Positions 8,092 through 16,802 of a DNA stretch of 64,000 nucleotides are shown here, piece after piece. The stretch comes from Paenibacillus dauci (GTDB taxonomy: Bacteria; Bacillota; Bacilli; Paenibacillales; Paenibacillaceae), in NCBI RefSeq assembly GCF_000971985.1, contig NZ_KQ040799.1, positions 1 through 64,000 of the forward strand, in the 5' to 3' direction. The notes under the pieces are model-generated. The model saw only the letters and a list, made by a program, of their open reading frames with translations, did no database searches and was not told where the DNA came from. Position 1 is the first letter of the stretch; the number at the start of each line of letters is the position of its first letter. Position numbers and translations under genes: made by a program.

Positions 8092-8460
8092 TCAAGGATA
8101 ATCCATGGTACCTTTCACAGCGATATGTCTGCCTTTGCGATTTTCGAGTACTTTGACATTCACCATACTGCCTTCCTGAAACCGCGGTCGGTGGATCGTA
8201 TATACAGTTACAATTACTGCTGTATCGAACGGTAGCTGGGTGGGCTTCTCGATTCGCAGATCCAGCCGCAGCTCCGGCTGACCCATCTCGTATTTACCGG
8301 TAGGTTCTACATTCAGAATGCGTCCACGCGCCGTATAACCATCCTGGATAATACGCTCGACCGGGTTCTGACGCTTCTGCAATGCAGGCAGAACGATACC
8401 TGCCAGTATGAATACAATAAATAGCAGAATACAGCTGACGACAAGCGTCATAGGGTCCAT
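8092..8460 (-). CDS. Small membrane-anchored protein of unknown function
   Basis: A 122-residue protein. The start at 8460 is chosen because AGAGGTG stands six bases upstream; a GTG nine bases earlier falls within that ribosome binding site. Residues 4-28 form one membrane helix (LVVSCILLFIVFILAGIVLP), followed by a soluble domain of about 90 residues with beta-like pattern (GRILNVEPTGKYEMGQPELRL, then a VTVYTIHRPRFQEGSMVNVKV stretch). Such short OB- or SHOCT-associated tail domains occur in Firmicute membrane proteins. I cannot name the family. It follows the DUF1349 gene by 33 bases and is likely co-transcribed with it. Confidence 0.75.
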   Translation of the reverse strand: MDPMTLVVSCILLFIVFILAGIVLPALQKRQNPVERIIQDGYTARGRILNVEPTGKYEMGQPELRLDLRIEKPTQLPFDTAVIVTVYTIHRPRFQEGSMVNVKVLENRKGRHIAVKGTMDYP

Positions 8461-8493
8461 ACTTGTCACCTCTTTGCCAATCGGCGTTCGTTA

Positions 8494-9093
8494 TTAATCC
8501 ACATTCTGAATCTCGAAATGGTAAAAGACTGTATCAAATCCCTTATCCATCGGACTCGCCGAATAGATGCCTACCTGCAGCGGTTGTCCCGGCGGACAAT
8601 CCAGATGGGTCATACGCAGCTGCTCCCAATCCCCGGCTACACTGGCACTTCCCGTACGAAAGTAAACAAAAAAATCATTACCTTCCCGTCTTACCCGGAA
8701 TGACAGACGCTGCTCGAAAATGCTGCTATCCATATTGCGAGTGGACCAGTCCGAATAACTCCGCTGGGTTACGACTACGCCCAGATGCGAAGGTTCATCC
8801 GGAATATACTCGATCGATGTCTTGATCCAGTTAGCCGAATCGATCCCGATAAAAATACCGGATTGGTCATATGTCCGCTGGGGATGCATCTGCAGCTCGG
8901 CGACTGCTTCGAAATTGCCCTTGATCTCATCATATAGTACATGCCCGTTATATCGTTCAAACCCATAATAGGTTCTCATCCAGAAATCTGTATCCGGCCG
9001 ACTGCGCAGCAGCAGATGGTCCTGTTCTACCACCTTGTGCTCCGGTGGGAACATCTCCTGCAGACGATCTATATGATGCGGAATATACTGCAT
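8494..9093 (-). CDS. DUF1349 (concanavalin-like) domain protein
   Basis: A 199-residue cytoplasmic protein covering the full DUF1349 fold, the lectin/glucanase-like beta sandwich seen in B. subtilis YesU and related proteins. Recognisable features are SRPDTDFWMRTYYGFERYNGH (about 31-51), QSGIFIGIDSANWIKTSIEY (77-96) and the closing GIYSASPMDKGFDTVFYHFE. The RBS is GAGGTG. The DUF1349 fold suggests carbohydrate binding or a role in sugar metabolism, but no enzyme activity is established. A near-consensus cre site lies 59 bases upstream (9152-9165), fitting carbon-catabolite control. Confidence 0.85.
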   Translation of the reverse strand: MQYIPHHIDRLQEMFPPEHKVVEQDHLLLRSRPDTDFWMRTYYGFERYNGHVLYDEIKGNFEAVAELQMHPQRTYDQSGIFIGIDSANWIKTSIEYIPDEPSHLGVVVTQRSYSDWSTRNMDSSIFEQRLSFRVRREGNDFFVYFRTGSASVAGDWEQLRMTHLDCPPGQPLQVGIYSASPMDKGFDTVFYHFEIQNVD

Positions 9094-9551
9094 ACCATCA
9101 CCTCATTTAAAAGAAATTACTCTTACAGAAATACATATCTCCATACAATCACGAAAACGCTATCACTGTGTATATTACCAGATTAACCGCGTATTTGTAC
9201 GTGAAAATATTCTCTCACTTTCTCTGGTTGATTCTGGCTTGTCATTTACATTCGTATAGTGCTTATATTCAGCGCCAGTCTTGGTTAATCCGTAGACTTG
9301 AATCCCTGTGTAGATTAACCGCGGAACAGACTACCCAATCAACGTATGGGAATAGTGTGTGCCTAGACAGCTTCCTTTTCTCTAAACCTATCTGAATCTA
9401 TAAGAATACTGATAAGATGTCTAATAAAGAAAACGTAACGCCTTTTGAGCGGGATAACCTTTCAAAAAAGCGGTAAAAAGAGTATCTTAGATATAGACTG
9501 GAATCAGCGAATTGCTGTTTGTCCAAAAAAAGAGTTAAAGGTGTGCGATAC
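9094..9551. other. Intergenic region with cre-like site and GATTAACCGCG repeats
   Basis: No gene supported in these 458 bases. On the minus strand TGATAGCGTTTTCG (9165-9152) matches 13 of 14 positions of the CcpA consensus TGWNANCGNTNWCA. An 11-base direct repeat GATTAACCGCG occurs at 9181-9191 and 9313-9323, and an inverted GGTTAATC occurs at 9283-9290. These could be operator sites for either flanking gene. Confidence 0.45.
9152..9165 (-). promoter_or_regulatory. cre-like (CcpA) site upstream of the DUF1349 gene
   Basis: TGATAGCGTTTTCG on the minus strand has one mismatch (final A to G) to TGWNANCGNTNWCA. It is 59 bases before the ATG at 9093, a usual place for catabolite repression. Confidence 0.45.
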
Positions 9552-10259
9552 GTGCGAATCAATAAATATATTAGCGAATCCGGCATTACTTCCCGCCGGG
9601 GAGCAGACAAATGGATCAATGAAGGCCGGGTAACGATCAATGGTGCCGTGGCAGAACTGGGCAGCCAGGTCGAAGCCGGAGACGATGTACGAGTAGATGG
9701 CAAGCCAATCAAGGTAGAACAGGAAAATGTATATATTGCGCTGAACAAGCCTGTAGGCATTACGAGCACAACAGAGCGTCATATCAAAGGGAATATCGTG
9801 GATTTTGTTAATCATCCGCTGCGTATTTTCCATATTGGACGTCTGGATAAAGACTCGGATGGGCTGATTCTGCTCACCAATGACGGGGATATCGTCAATG
9901 AGATCCTGCGCGCCGAGAACAAACATGAAAAAGAATATATCGTGACAGTGGATCGACCAATCACTCAGGCATTCCTTAATAAAATGGCATCGGGCGTCGA
10001 GATTCTGGATACGGTTACCCTGCCATGCAAAGTCACCCAACAGTCCAAATATGTATTCAAAATTATCCTGACTCAGGGGCTGAATCGCCAGATCCGCCGT
10101 ATGTGTTCGGCGCTTGGTTATGAAGTTCATGGACTGCGCCGTACCCGGATCATGAATATTCACCTGGGCAATCTGTCGATCGGTCAATGGCGCGATCTGA
10201 CTCCTGCCGAGCTGGATCAGCTGTTCCGCGATCTGGATTATACGCCAAAATCACACTAA
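9552..10259 (+). CDS. rluF: 23S rRNA pseudouridine synthase, RluF/RsuA-RluB family
   Basis: Isomerises uridine to pseudouridine in 23S rRNA (E. coli RluF acts on U2604). The N-terminal S4 RNA-binding domain ([19 protein letters not shown]) is followed by a catalytic domain with [18 protein letters not shown], which holds the catalytic Asp. Also present are HEKEY and [18 protein letters not shown], the standard RluF landmarks. I place the start at the GTG at 9552, because AAAGGTG precedes it and family members begin MRINK. A TTG at 9519 would add 11 residues without a good ribosome binding site. It gives 235 residues and a single-gene unit ending in a strong terminator. Confidence 0.92.
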   Translation: MRINKYISESGITSRRGADKWINEGRVTINGAVAELGSQVEAGDDVRVDGKPIKVEQENVYIALNKPVGITSTTERHIKGNIVDFVNHPLRIFHIGRLDKDSDGLILLTNDGDIVNEILRAENKHEKEYIVTVDRPITQAFLNKMASGVEILDTVTLPCKVTQQSKYVFKIILTQGLNRQIRRMCSALGYEVHGLRRTRIMNIHLGNLSIGQWRDLTPAELDQLFRDLDYTPKSH

Positions 10260-10313
10260 TTCGATGTTGGATGCTACTTTATTTCCAAAAAGTATCTGCA
10301 AAATGAACAACGC

Positions 10314-10348
10314 AAAAAGCTGCTTCCGGTAACAGGAGCAGCTTTTTT
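10314..10348 (+). terminator. Rho-independent terminator after rluF
   Basis: AAAAAGCTGCTTCC pairs with GGAGCAGCTTTTTT around a short loop, with six T residues after the stem. Confidence 0.9.
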
Positions 10349-10490
10349 GATGTGTATTTATTCTTGTTCGGACATACCGTGTAGGCACTTCTTATAGATA
10401 TATACCCTATGGAAATGTCGAGAGACACACCATGGCAGTTAACGTGATGCAGAACAGAACTCTTCACGAACGGAGTCTGTGACTGCGATC

Positions 10491-10847
10491 TTATTTATAA
10501 AAGACTTTATCTACATTGTACTTGGCTTGGAGACTGTTGATGATATACGTCTCGTAAATCTCGCGTTCAGTTGGGTCTTCCACAATACATACGTCGATAC
10601 GGGTAACCTCGTCACGGTGATCTTTGATTGGAGAAACGGTATCTTCAAAGTGCTTTTTGATGCGTGGTCTGAGTTTGCGGGCTTTACCGACAAACAGCAG
10701 TTCATCTTGTTTGTTGTAGAACATGTAGATGCCGCCTACTTCGCGGGAGATCAGGTGAAAATCGGTAAATCCGTAGATATGGCTAAGTTCTGGATTAATC
10801 TGTTTAGTAATCGATACGTTAGGCGTAGGAATGGTAATCTGGATCAA
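10491..10847 (-). CDS. Stand-alone GIY-YIG nuclease-domain protein
   Basis: A 118-residue protein with a GIY-YIG fold like the N-terminal domain of UvrC and like B. subtilis YurQ. Motifs are GGIYMFYNKQDELLFVGKAR (about 38-57; GIY and the FVGKA form of YIG), then an Arg-rich helix LRPRIKKHF, and the metal-binding Glu region EREIYETYIIN. The start is TTG (10847), preceded by AAGGAAGTG at the proper distance. The short length fits single-domain members, which are proposed DNA repair or processing nucleases. Substrate unknown. It is a single gene. Confidence 0.82.
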   Translation of the reverse strand: MIQITIPTPNVSITKQINPELSHIYGFTDFHLISREVGGIYMFYNKQDELLFVGKARKLRPRIKKHFEDTVSPIKDHRDEVTRIDVCIVEDPTEREIYETYIINSLQAKYNVDKVFYK

Positions 10848-11187
10848 TTGCGGTTCACTTCCTTATTCAATATAGGTGTTCATCCTACCATAAATAGGGC
10901 GGGATTGATATCATCGATTGAAATATCCGTGTATAAAATGTTTCTCTATTCGAACAATTGGGATGGGGTGTTTATTGTCAACGAATAAGAGATGGGTTGT
11001 GCTTGCGGCAATCGCTCCGAAAAGGGATAGGACACGTCCTTCGGTTAAGGCTGGAGATCATGAATTTTGATTAGTAACAGATGATCTCCAGCCTTAAAGG
11101 TCGTCCTTTGTCCTATTCCCTTTCCTGCGCTACATGGTTGATGCAGCATGAGCTGGCTCGATCACTGGCTAATTGTACATAACCTGC
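10848..11187. other. Intergenic region carrying palindromic element copy 1
   Basis: 340 bases between two minus-strand genes. The only structure is the 117-base palindromic element at 11014-11130; the rest shows nothing. Confidence 0.6.
11014..11130 (+). repeat. Palindromic structured element, copy 1
   Basis: The outer stem AAAAGGGATAGGACA pairs with TGTCCTATTCCCTTT with one bulged A. An asymmetric internal loop (CGTCCTTCGG opposite AGGTCGTCCTT) follows, then an inner 15-bp stem TTAAGGCTGGAGATCAT / ATGATCTCCAGCCTTAA and a 19-base loop. It shares with copies 2 and 3 the GGGA bulge, the CGGTTAAG / CTTAAAGGTCG loop borders and the TTCCCTTTCC-nCGC end, while the stems differ in sequence. It lies downstream of the DUF421 gene. 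No open frame. Confidence 0.8.
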
Positions 11188-11826
11188 TCACTGTTTACTG
11201 TAGCCATGCAGACGGAGTTCGCCGGAGATGTATTCGCCGAGGTAGATATCGGACAAACTATTGTACTTACGCTGCTTGATCTGGGCTTCGAGCCAGTGAA
11301 TGTCTTTGTCGATCAAATCCAGTACATCCTGGTTAGCCTGACCGTCGACGATAATCGGGTAACGGATATTCTCGTCGCCGTACTGGATGATAGTGAGCTG
11401 TCCGTTCTGCTCCATGATCGCTCGTTTGACATGATTGATCTCGTAAATGCCGGCAGAGCGTAATTTGAACATAAGTTCATTGGCAGACATGCCGCAGCGC
11501 AGACAAGCACCGACTTCGACACTACCATTGACGACTAGGGTAACCGGTCTACCGTCGACAACACGTTTGACATAACGATTGTGTTCTTTGAGAAATTTGA
11601 TAATAAATACGAGCAGGGTCCAGATAATCAGGACGAGGAAAAATTGCAGCGGTGTGACTGCTTCGTTATAGATCACACCGCCAATAATGCCGCCGAGCAC
11701 ATAATTCTGTACCTGATCCATCGCCGAAGTGGGTGCCAGGTTGCCTTTGCCCATCAGATTAATCTGGAAAATCAGACATAGAATCCCGAGTGCCAGCTTG
11801 ATCATGACTGGATAATAAGTGTCCAT
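11188..11826 (-). CDS. DUF421 membrane protein (YetF/YkjA family)
   Basis: A 212-residue membrane protein. Three hydrophobic segments (about 8-25, 40-57 and 62-79; GKGNLAPTSAMDQVQNYVLG between the first two) are followed by the cytoplasmic DUF421 domain with VVDGRPVTLVVNGSVEVG and the alpha/beta segment NGQLTIIQYGDENIRYPIIV. The RBS is AAAGGAG. Family members of the YetF type are tied to sporulation or stress in Bacillus, but no biochemical role is firm. The DUF3290 gene is 32 bases upstream on the same strand, the usual pairing for these two families. Confidence 0.88.
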   Translation of the reverse strand: MDTYYPVMIKLALGILCLIFQINLMGKGNLAPTSAMDQVQNYVLGGIIGGVIYNEAVTPLQFFLVLIIWTLLVFIIKFLKEHNRYVKRVVDGRPVTLVVNGSVEVGACLRCGMSANELMFKLRSAGIYEINHVKRAIMEQNGQLTIIQYGDENIRYPIIVDGQANQDVLDLIDKDIHWLEAQIKQRKYNSLSDIYLGEYISGELRLHGYSKQ

Positions 11827-11858
11827 CTATCAGCTTTCTCTCCTTTCGAATTCGTCTT

Positions 11859-12305
11859 TTATTTGTCGATCAACTGGATATGGGGATTTACCAGATATAC
11901 ATCCTGAAGAGTATAAGCGTTCATATCCGAGGTGAAATGGACCGTATAGTATTTATCCTGCGCTTTGAGAATAATGCCATCGCTGAGAGTTGTGGCATTG
12001 ACGCTAAGGGTTGTCTCGTCCAGCTGCTGATCCTTGGCCATCTGGTGCATAAATTGTACCATCTGAGAATATTTGGAATACGTACTCTGGTCCCGGGTGT
12101 AGTCGGAGTACTGCACACCGATCAGGAAGACAATCACCAGCAGCAAAATGATGCTAAGATCGCGGTATTTGGTCTGGATCCGGTGGCGCAGGTAGAGTGA
12201 AAATACAATGAGTAGAATGATCAGGGCAACGAAGATAAAGATATATTTTAGATAGAGATTGATGGTGGATTGCCCTTCCAGGTAGGTGATCGTGTAGAAG
12301 TTCAT
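11859..12305 (-). CDS. DUF3290 membrane protein, partner of DUF421 protein
   Basis: The start at 12305 (MNFYTITYLEGQSTINLYLKY) follows AAGGAG; the frame is open further upstream but without support. It is 148 residues with two membrane helices (about 20-39 and 49-68; FIFVALIILLIVFSLYLRHR and LSIILLLVIVFLIGV) and an extracytoplasmic C-terminal domain ending in a beta-rich YYTVHFTSDMNAYTLQDVYLV. DUF3290 genes are commonly adjacent to DUF421 genes, as here, suggesting a complex. Function unknown. Confidence 0.83.
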   Translation of the reverse strand: MNFYTITYLEGQSTINLYLKYIFIFVALIILLIVFSLYLRHRIQTKYRDLSIILLLVIVFLIGVQYSDYTRDQSTYSKYSQMVQFMHQMAKDQQLDETTLSVNATTLSDGIILKAQDKYYTVHFTSDMNAYTLQDVYLVNPHIQLIDK

Positions 12306-12751
12306 CCTGGGTCTCCTTTTATAGGTTAAATTTGAATACATCTTATTCATATCTATCAATATATAGTGCATACCTCTGAAATCAGAAGTATAGCGTAACA
12401 TTTGCTGTTCTATATTATTGCTGCTTAGCTAGCATGGATTCTATATCTGTATCGGATATAACGATAGTGCATGTTAGCCTTCATGTTGCAAGCTAAACGG
12501 TATAATCCTTATTGCATTCAGCTATTTCCCATAATTAAAATAGCGATCACCAACCATTACGCATCTATAAAAAGCTGGATATCTTCCGTATCTATTGTCC
12601 GCACTTATTCGTTTGCTTGGATAGGAGCATACTTCGAAAAAGTAGATTCACCTTCTCCTCATAAACAGACAGAATTCGTATAACCGTTATCATTCAGACG
12701 AGATATCTGTTAAACACGCAAGTAGATTACATCGTGAAGGGAGCCTATTTT
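12306..12751. other. Divergent intergenic region, 446 bases
   Basis: Lies between the DUF3290 gene (minus) and the MBL hydrolase gene (plus) and must hold promoters for both. I see no riboswitch, large repeat or convincing small gene in it. Confidence 0.5.
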
Positions 12752-13492
12752 ATGCAAATTGCTCAAGGGGTTCACATGCTTAAATTGCAGATCTACTCTT
12801 TTGGTGGTCATCAGGAATTGAATCCTACTCTTATATGGGATTCAGATTATACGGTGCTTATTGATACGGGGACACCTGGACAGCTGGAATCCATACAAAT
12901 AGCCATGAACAATGCAGGAGTCTCTTTTGATCAACTCAATGTGATTATTCTGACCCACCAGGATATTGATCATATTGGCAGTCTTCCCGAAATTCTGCAT
13001 GCCTCTTCCTCGCCTATTGAAGTATATGCCCACATAATCGAAAAACCATATATCGAGGGAGAGATACCACTTTTAAAAGCCAATCTGGACAGTATGGCCT
13101 GGCAATTGGAAAGTATACCACTGAAAGATCGCCAGGAAATCGTGAATCAAGTTCAGCATGCTGCAAAAAGCAGAGTGAGCCAAACACTCGTTGGCGGAGA
13201 ACTTCTTCCGTTTTGTGGAGGAATCCAGGTGATTCATACGCCAGGGCATACACCGGGACATATCAGTCTTTATTTAAAGAAAAGCAAAACACTTGTCGCC
13301 GGAGATTCCATGTATAGTGTAGAAGGTATGTTACAAGGACCTCATACTCTTTCTACTCCCGATATGGATATCGCTCTCCATTCCATCGTCAGCTATATAA
13401 ATCTGGATATTGAAAATGTAATTTGTTATAACGGAGGGTTGAGCCAAGCCAATCTCCAGCAGCAGCTAAACTGTATCGTTAATAAGAAATAA
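12752..13492 (+). CDS. Metallo-beta-lactamase-fold hydrolase (YflN-like)
   Basis: A 246-residue cytoplasmic MBL-fold protein. The ATG at 12752 is preceded by AAGGGAG; a GTG 18 bases earlier overlaps that site. The metal motif is THQDIDHIG (about 68-76), the HxDxDH variant typical of YflN-like proteins, followed by TPGHTPGH and VAGDSMY that supply further ligands. A long 20-residue C-terminal tail follows. Such proteins include glyoxalase II-like, lactonase and phosphodiesterase activities; the substrate cannot be told. It is a single gene closed by a terminator. Confidence 0.88.
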   Translation: MQIAQGVHMLKLQIYSFGGHQELNPTLIWDSDYTVLIDTGTPGQLESIQIAMNNAGVSFDQLNVIILTHQDIDHIGSLPEILHASSSPIEVYAHIIEKPYIEGEIPLLKANLDSMAWQLESIPLKDRQEIVNQVQHAAKSRVSQTLVGGELLPFCGGIQVIHTPGHTPGHISLYLKKSKTLVAGDSMYSVEGMLQGPHTLSTPDMDIALHSIVSYINLDIENVICYNGGLSQANLQQQLNCIVNKK

Positions 13493-13518
13493 GTTTCTAC
13501 TATTTATCTTCAAGTTAT

Positions 13519-13556
13519 AAAGAACCCTGTAACCTCCATAGGTATAGGGTTCTTTT
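13519..13556 (+). terminator. Rho-independent terminator
   Basis: AAAGAACCCTGTA pairs with TATAGGGTTCTTTT. It lies between the converging MBL and SRPBCC genes and may work for both. Confidence 0.8.
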
Positions 13557-13580
13557 CGTTTCATAATGCAATCTAGATGA

Positions 13581-14036
13581 TCAGCTTTCCGATTCGGCAA
13601 TCCTTTTTAGCTCCTCGGCACGTACAATTAGAAAGCGTGTCATATATCTTTTCAGAAATAAAAAGTCAGCAAGATTGCCCAGTATTCCCAGAGGTGATCG
13701 GTACTCAAAATGGTCTTTCATGACCGTTCCTCCACCAAGCTTGATAAATTTGTGAGTATGGGTAAAGGAATGAAACGCGCCACTAACCATCACATCCACA
13801 AAAATATGCGGCTTCTCCATATGTATAATTTTTGCTGTTAACTGCTGACGGATACCAAAATGAACAGCTTCCCATGTGACTTCATCGCCGTTCTCTAGAT
13901 AACCACTGATTTTGCCCTGTACTGCTTTCTCCTGAGTAGCCGTTGTTGTCTGCATATGTATATCCACACTTCGAGCAAGATCAAAGCAGCGTTCAACCGG
14001 TGCTTCGATATAGATGGTATTCATAATGATAGGCAT
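13581..14036 (-). CDS. SRPBCC-fold (START/polyketide cyclase-like) protein
   Basis: A 151-residue single-domain protein with the helix-grip pattern: MNTIYIEAPVERCFDLARSVDIH at the N-terminus, a run of strands with EVTWEAVHFG and THTHKFIKLGGGTVMKDHFEY, and a long C-terminal helix ADFLFLKRYMTRFLIVRAEELK. The ATG follows AAAGGAG. This fold binds hydrophobic ligands; the specific role is unknown. It is downstream of the guaA terminator, so it probably has its own promoter. Confidence 0.82.
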   Translation of the reverse strand: MPIIMNTIYIEAPVERCFDLARSVDIHMQTTTATQEKAVQGKISGYLENGDEVTWEAVHFGIRQQLTAKIIHMEKPHIFVDVMVSGAFHSFTHTHKFIKLGGGTVMKDHFEYRSPLGILGNLADFLFLKRYMTRFLIVRAEELKRIAESES

Positions 14037-14063
14037 GATACGACTCCTTTGTTAATGGATAAA

Positions 14064-14097
14064 ATAAAAAAAGCAGTCTGGCATGAGACCAGACTGC
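14064..14097 (-). terminator. Rho-independent terminator after guaA
   Basis: On the minus strand GCAGTCTGG pairs perfectly with CCAGACTGC and is followed by a run of seven T residues (14072-14066), then ATTTTA. Confidence 0.92.
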
Positions 14098-14124
14098 CCT
14101 TTGAAGTTAATATCTGTTTAAATC

Positions 14125-15663
14125 CTATTCCCACTCAATCGTTGCTGGTGGTTTCGAAGTAATATCATACACAATCCGGTTGACGTTATCCACTTCGTTA
14201 ACGATACGTACGGAGATTTTCTCCAGTACATCCCATGGAATACGTGCCCAGTCTGCAGTCATACCGTCAATGGATGTTACGGCGCGGATACCTACCGTGT
14301 AGGAATACGTACGTGCATCACCCATAACGCCTACGCTCTTCATGTTCGGCAGCGCTGTGAAGTACTGCCAGATTTCGTTGTCCAGACCAGCCTTGGCGAT
14401 TTCTTCGCGCAGAATGTAGTCGGAATCACGAACGATTTGCAGTTTGTCTTCCGTTACTTCACCAAGCACACGGATCGCCAGACCTGGACCCGGGAATGGC
14501 TGACGCCATACGATCGCGCGTGGCAGACCGCATTCTTCGCCGACTTTACGTACTTCGTCTTTGAATAGTGCTTTCAGTGGCTCGATCAGTTCAAATTCCA
14601 TATCTTCCGGCAGACCGCCGACGTTATGGTGAGATTTGATCGTCTGTGCTGTAGCGGTTCCGCTCTCTACGATATCCGTATACAGTGTTCCCTGTGCCAG
14701 ATACGCAAAGTCGCCCAGCTTTTTGGATTCTTCGTCAAATACATAGATAAACTCGTTACCGATGATTTTACGTTTTTGCTCCGGATCGTCTACGCCTGCC
14801 AGTTTGGACAGGAAGCGCTCCTGTGCATCGATTTTAACTACTTTCATATCGAATTTGCCGACAAACGTCTCCATTACGCTCTCAGCTTCACCTTTGCGCA
14901 GCAGACCATGGTCGATAAACATACAGGTCAGCTGATCGCCGATCGCTTTGTGCAGCAGGATCGCTACAACAGAAGAATCGACACCGCCGCTCAGTGCGCA
15001 CAGTACGTTCTTGTTGCCTACCTGCTCGCGGATTTCCTTGATGGTATCCTCGATGAATGTCTGCATGCTCCACTCGCCGTGGCACTGACATACTTCGTAC
15101 AGGAAGTTGCGGATCATTTCGTTACCAAATACAGAGTGGCGCACTTCCGGGTGGAATTGTACCGCATACAGATGACGCTCTGCATTGCTCATCGCAGCGA
15201 TCGGTGCGGACTCAGTGCTTGCATCTACGACAAACCCTTCTGGCAGACCGACAACATGGTCACCATGGCTCATCCATACCGTGTGGCTGGATTCCATGCC
15301 TTTGTTCAGTGCGCAGTGCGGCATGAAGTCTACATCGGACTTGCCGTACTCGCGCTTGGCGGAACGTTCTACTTTACCGGACAGTTGTTGAGCCATTAGC
15401 TGCATACCATAACAGATACCGAAGATTGGCACATTCAGATCATAGATTGCCGGATCGACATGCGGTGCATCTTCCGCGTATACGCTGGATGGGCCGCCGG
15501 AGAAGATAATACCTTTTGGAGCCAGCTCACGGATTTTCTCGACAGGGGTGTTGAACGGCAGTAACTCACTGTATACCCCGAGATCACGGATACGTCTTGC
15601 AATTAGCTGATTATATTGTCCACCAAAATCAAGGACAACGATTATTTCATTTGGACTGTTCAT
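14125..15663 (-). CDS. guaA: GMP synthase (glutamine-hydrolysing)
   Basis: Converts XMP to GMP with ATP and glutamine, the last step of guanine nucleotide synthesis; a cytoplasmic homodimer. The 512 residues match the usual 510-525. The class-I glutamine amidotransferase domain is at about 8-195, with nucleophile Cys84 (GICYGMQ) and His171/Glu173 (QFHPEV). The ATP-pyrophosphatase P-loop is SGGVDSS (225-231). The dimerisation domain ends [17 protein letters not shown], the standard C-terminus. RBS GGGAGG. It is a single-gene unit with a strong promoter and no purine riboswitch visible in the leader of about 25 bases. Confidence 0.98.
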   Translation of the reverse strand: MNSPNEIIVVLDFGGQYNQLIARRIRDLGVYSELLPFNTPVEKIRELAPKGIIFSGGPSSVYAEDAPHVDPAIYDLNVPIFGICYGMQLMAQQLSGKVERSAKREYGKSDVDFMPHCALNKGMESSHTVWMSHGDHVVGLPEGFVVDASTESAPIAAMSNAERHLYAVQFHPEVRHSVFGNEMIRNFLYEVCQCHGEWSMQTFIEDTIKEIREQVGNKNVLCALSGGVDSSVVAILLHKAIGDQLTCMFIDHGLLRKGEAESVMETFVGKFDMKVVKIDAQERFLSKLAGVDDPEQKRKIIGNEFIYVFDEESKKLGDFAYLAQGTLYTDIVESGTATAQTIKSHHNVGGLPEDMEFELIEPLKALFKDEVRKVGEECGLPRAIVWRQPFPGPGLAIRVLGEVTEDKLQIVRDSDYILREEIAKAGLDNEIWQYFTALPNMKSVGVMGDARTYSYTVGIRAVTSIDGMTADWARIPWDVLEKISVRIVNEVDNVNRIVYDITSKPPATIEWE

Positions 15664-15693
15664 TCATGTGCCTCCCACTTTTCAATGAGTCTA

Positions 15694-15723
15694 ATTATAC
15701 CTATGTGCAAAAGAGACCGTCAA
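15694..15723 (-). promoter_or_regulatory. guaA promoter
   Basis: TTGACG (15723-15718), an 18-base spacer and TATAAT (15699-15694) on the minus strand, about 30 bases before the ATG. Confidence 0.82.
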
Positions 15724-15957
15724 GGCTTAAAGCCTTATGATTTCAGCATTTTTCAAAAATTTGCAATCTGATTTTCATATTGCGGAGAAATAGGCAAATA
15801 GACAGGAAGTACAGGCGGTCTGTCTATCCAATAGTCTGCACGTTGTCCGTCTCCAGTGGACGCTCTGCCGGTAGACTTTGACTTACAAGAACGATTAATA
15901 TATAAAGATACCGTTATAGTAAAAATATAACAGAAAATAGACAAAACGTTGAGCGCA

Positions 15958-16006
15958 TTATTTTGCCACCGGTCTTAACCGATATAGAGAGCATATGGCA
16001 AAATAA
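15958..16006. promoter_or_regulatory. Inverted repeat upstream of the DedA gene
   Basis: TTATTTTGCCA (15958-15968) and its perfect inverse TGGCAAAATAA (15996-16006) flank a 27-base centre that contains CGGT-CTTA-ACCG. It ends 32 bases before the DedA start codon. It could be an operator or a leader hairpin. The remainder of this 375-base gap holds the guaA promoter and a small palindrome AAGGCTTAAAGCCTT at 15722-15736. Confidence 0.55.
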
Positions 16007-16038
16007 GACGATATTACAACTTGGCATGGGGGCAATCT

Positions 16039-16692
16039 ATGGGATTCATGGACTATCTACAATCACTGTTTACCGAGCATGGCTACCTGGTGTTATTCCT
16101 GGGGCTGCTGCTTGAATTTGTTGCGCTACCTTTTCCCGGAGAGACGATGATGGCGTACGCGGGTTATTTATCGTATATGGGAACTCATAATTTCGCGTTG
16201 GTCTTACTATGTGCTTTTGCAGGCACCACGATCGGGATGACCATCACATATTTTATCGGTAAAAAAGCGGGTTTGCCCTTTATGCGCAGATACGGTAAAT
16301 GGATGCTGCTGCCGGAACACAAACTCGATAAAGCGCAAAAATGGTTCGGCAAGTATGGCTACACGCTCGTATTTGTAGGTTATTTTATACCGGGTGTGCG
16401 GCATTTTACAGGGTATTTCTCTGGTATTATGAACTACAAGTTCTGGCGTTTCGCTGCCTATGCCTATAGCGGTGCGCTAATTTGGGTCGGCTTATTCGTA
16501 GCACTCGGGAAGATTTTTGGGCCGCAGTGGTCGATGATCTTCCACTGGATTCACGACTATTCGTTTGAAGCGATAGCGATTCTGGTGGGACTGGTGCTAG
16601 CAGTGGTCATTGTGAAGTATCGCAGATGGCTGGGGATTCAGTTGGTGAACCGATTTGGGAAAAAGAAGCCGGATGATTCGGCGGAGAAATAG
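16039..16692 (+). CDS. DedA-family membrane protein
   Basis: A 217-residue polytopic membrane protein. The start at 16039 is chosen because GGGGG stands seven bases before it; a TTG at 16021 would add six residues. The family signature is present: EFVALPFPGETMMAYAGYLS with the conserved acidic residue in the re-entrant region, GTTIGMTITYFIGKKAG, and FVGYFIPGVRHFTGYFSGIM. DedA proteins are lipid transporters; some move undecaprenyl phosphate across the membrane, others help phosphatidylethanolamine or cation homeostasis. Which applies here is not decidable. It is a single gene. Confidence 0.9.
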   Translation: MGFMDYLQSLFTEHGYLVLFLGLLLEFVALPFPGETMMAYAGYLSYMGTHNFALVLLCAFAGTTIGMTITYFIGKKAGLPFMRRYGKWMLLPEHKLDKAQKWFGKYGYTLVFVGYFIPGVRHFTGYFSGIMNYKFWRFAAYAYSGALIWVGLFVALGKIFGPQWSMIFHWIHDYSFEAIAILVGLVLAVVIVKYRRWLGIQLVNRFGKKKPDDSAEK

Positions 16693-16743
16693 AATTTTCT
16701 GAAGTTGAAATATTTTATTCTGCATTAATAAATAAACTGACTA

Positions 16744-16800
16744 TGTATTACAATAAAGAAGCTATTCTCATAATGAGAATAGCTTCTTTATTGTAATACA
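16744..16800. terminator. 57-base perfect palindrome, likely bidirectional terminator
   Basis: Two perfectly complementary 28-base arms around a single central A (arms start TGTATTACAATAAAGAAGC). The plus strand continues TTTTATTG. It lies between the converging DedA and small membrane protein genes. The arms are far longer than a normal terminator needs. Confidence 0.75.
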
Positions 16801-16802
16801 TT

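Noticed and set aside
7852-8235. 127-codon plus-strand open frame
   Set aside because: No good ribosome binding site; crosses a minus-strand terminator and overlaps the small membrane protein gene antisense.
11014-11130. Structured element considered as an ordinary terminator or a T-box
   Set aside because: No T-tract follows the outer stem, no T-box motif (UGGN, AGGGUGGNACCGCG) is present, and similar elements recur at other loci in both orientations.
14626-15399. 257-codon open frame opposite guaA
   Set aside because: Antisense shadow of a highly conserved gene with biased codon use; no start signal.
15664-15760. Possible purine riboswitch in front of guaA
   Set aside because: The leader after the promoter is only about 25 bases, too short for an aptamer, and the core motifs are absent.
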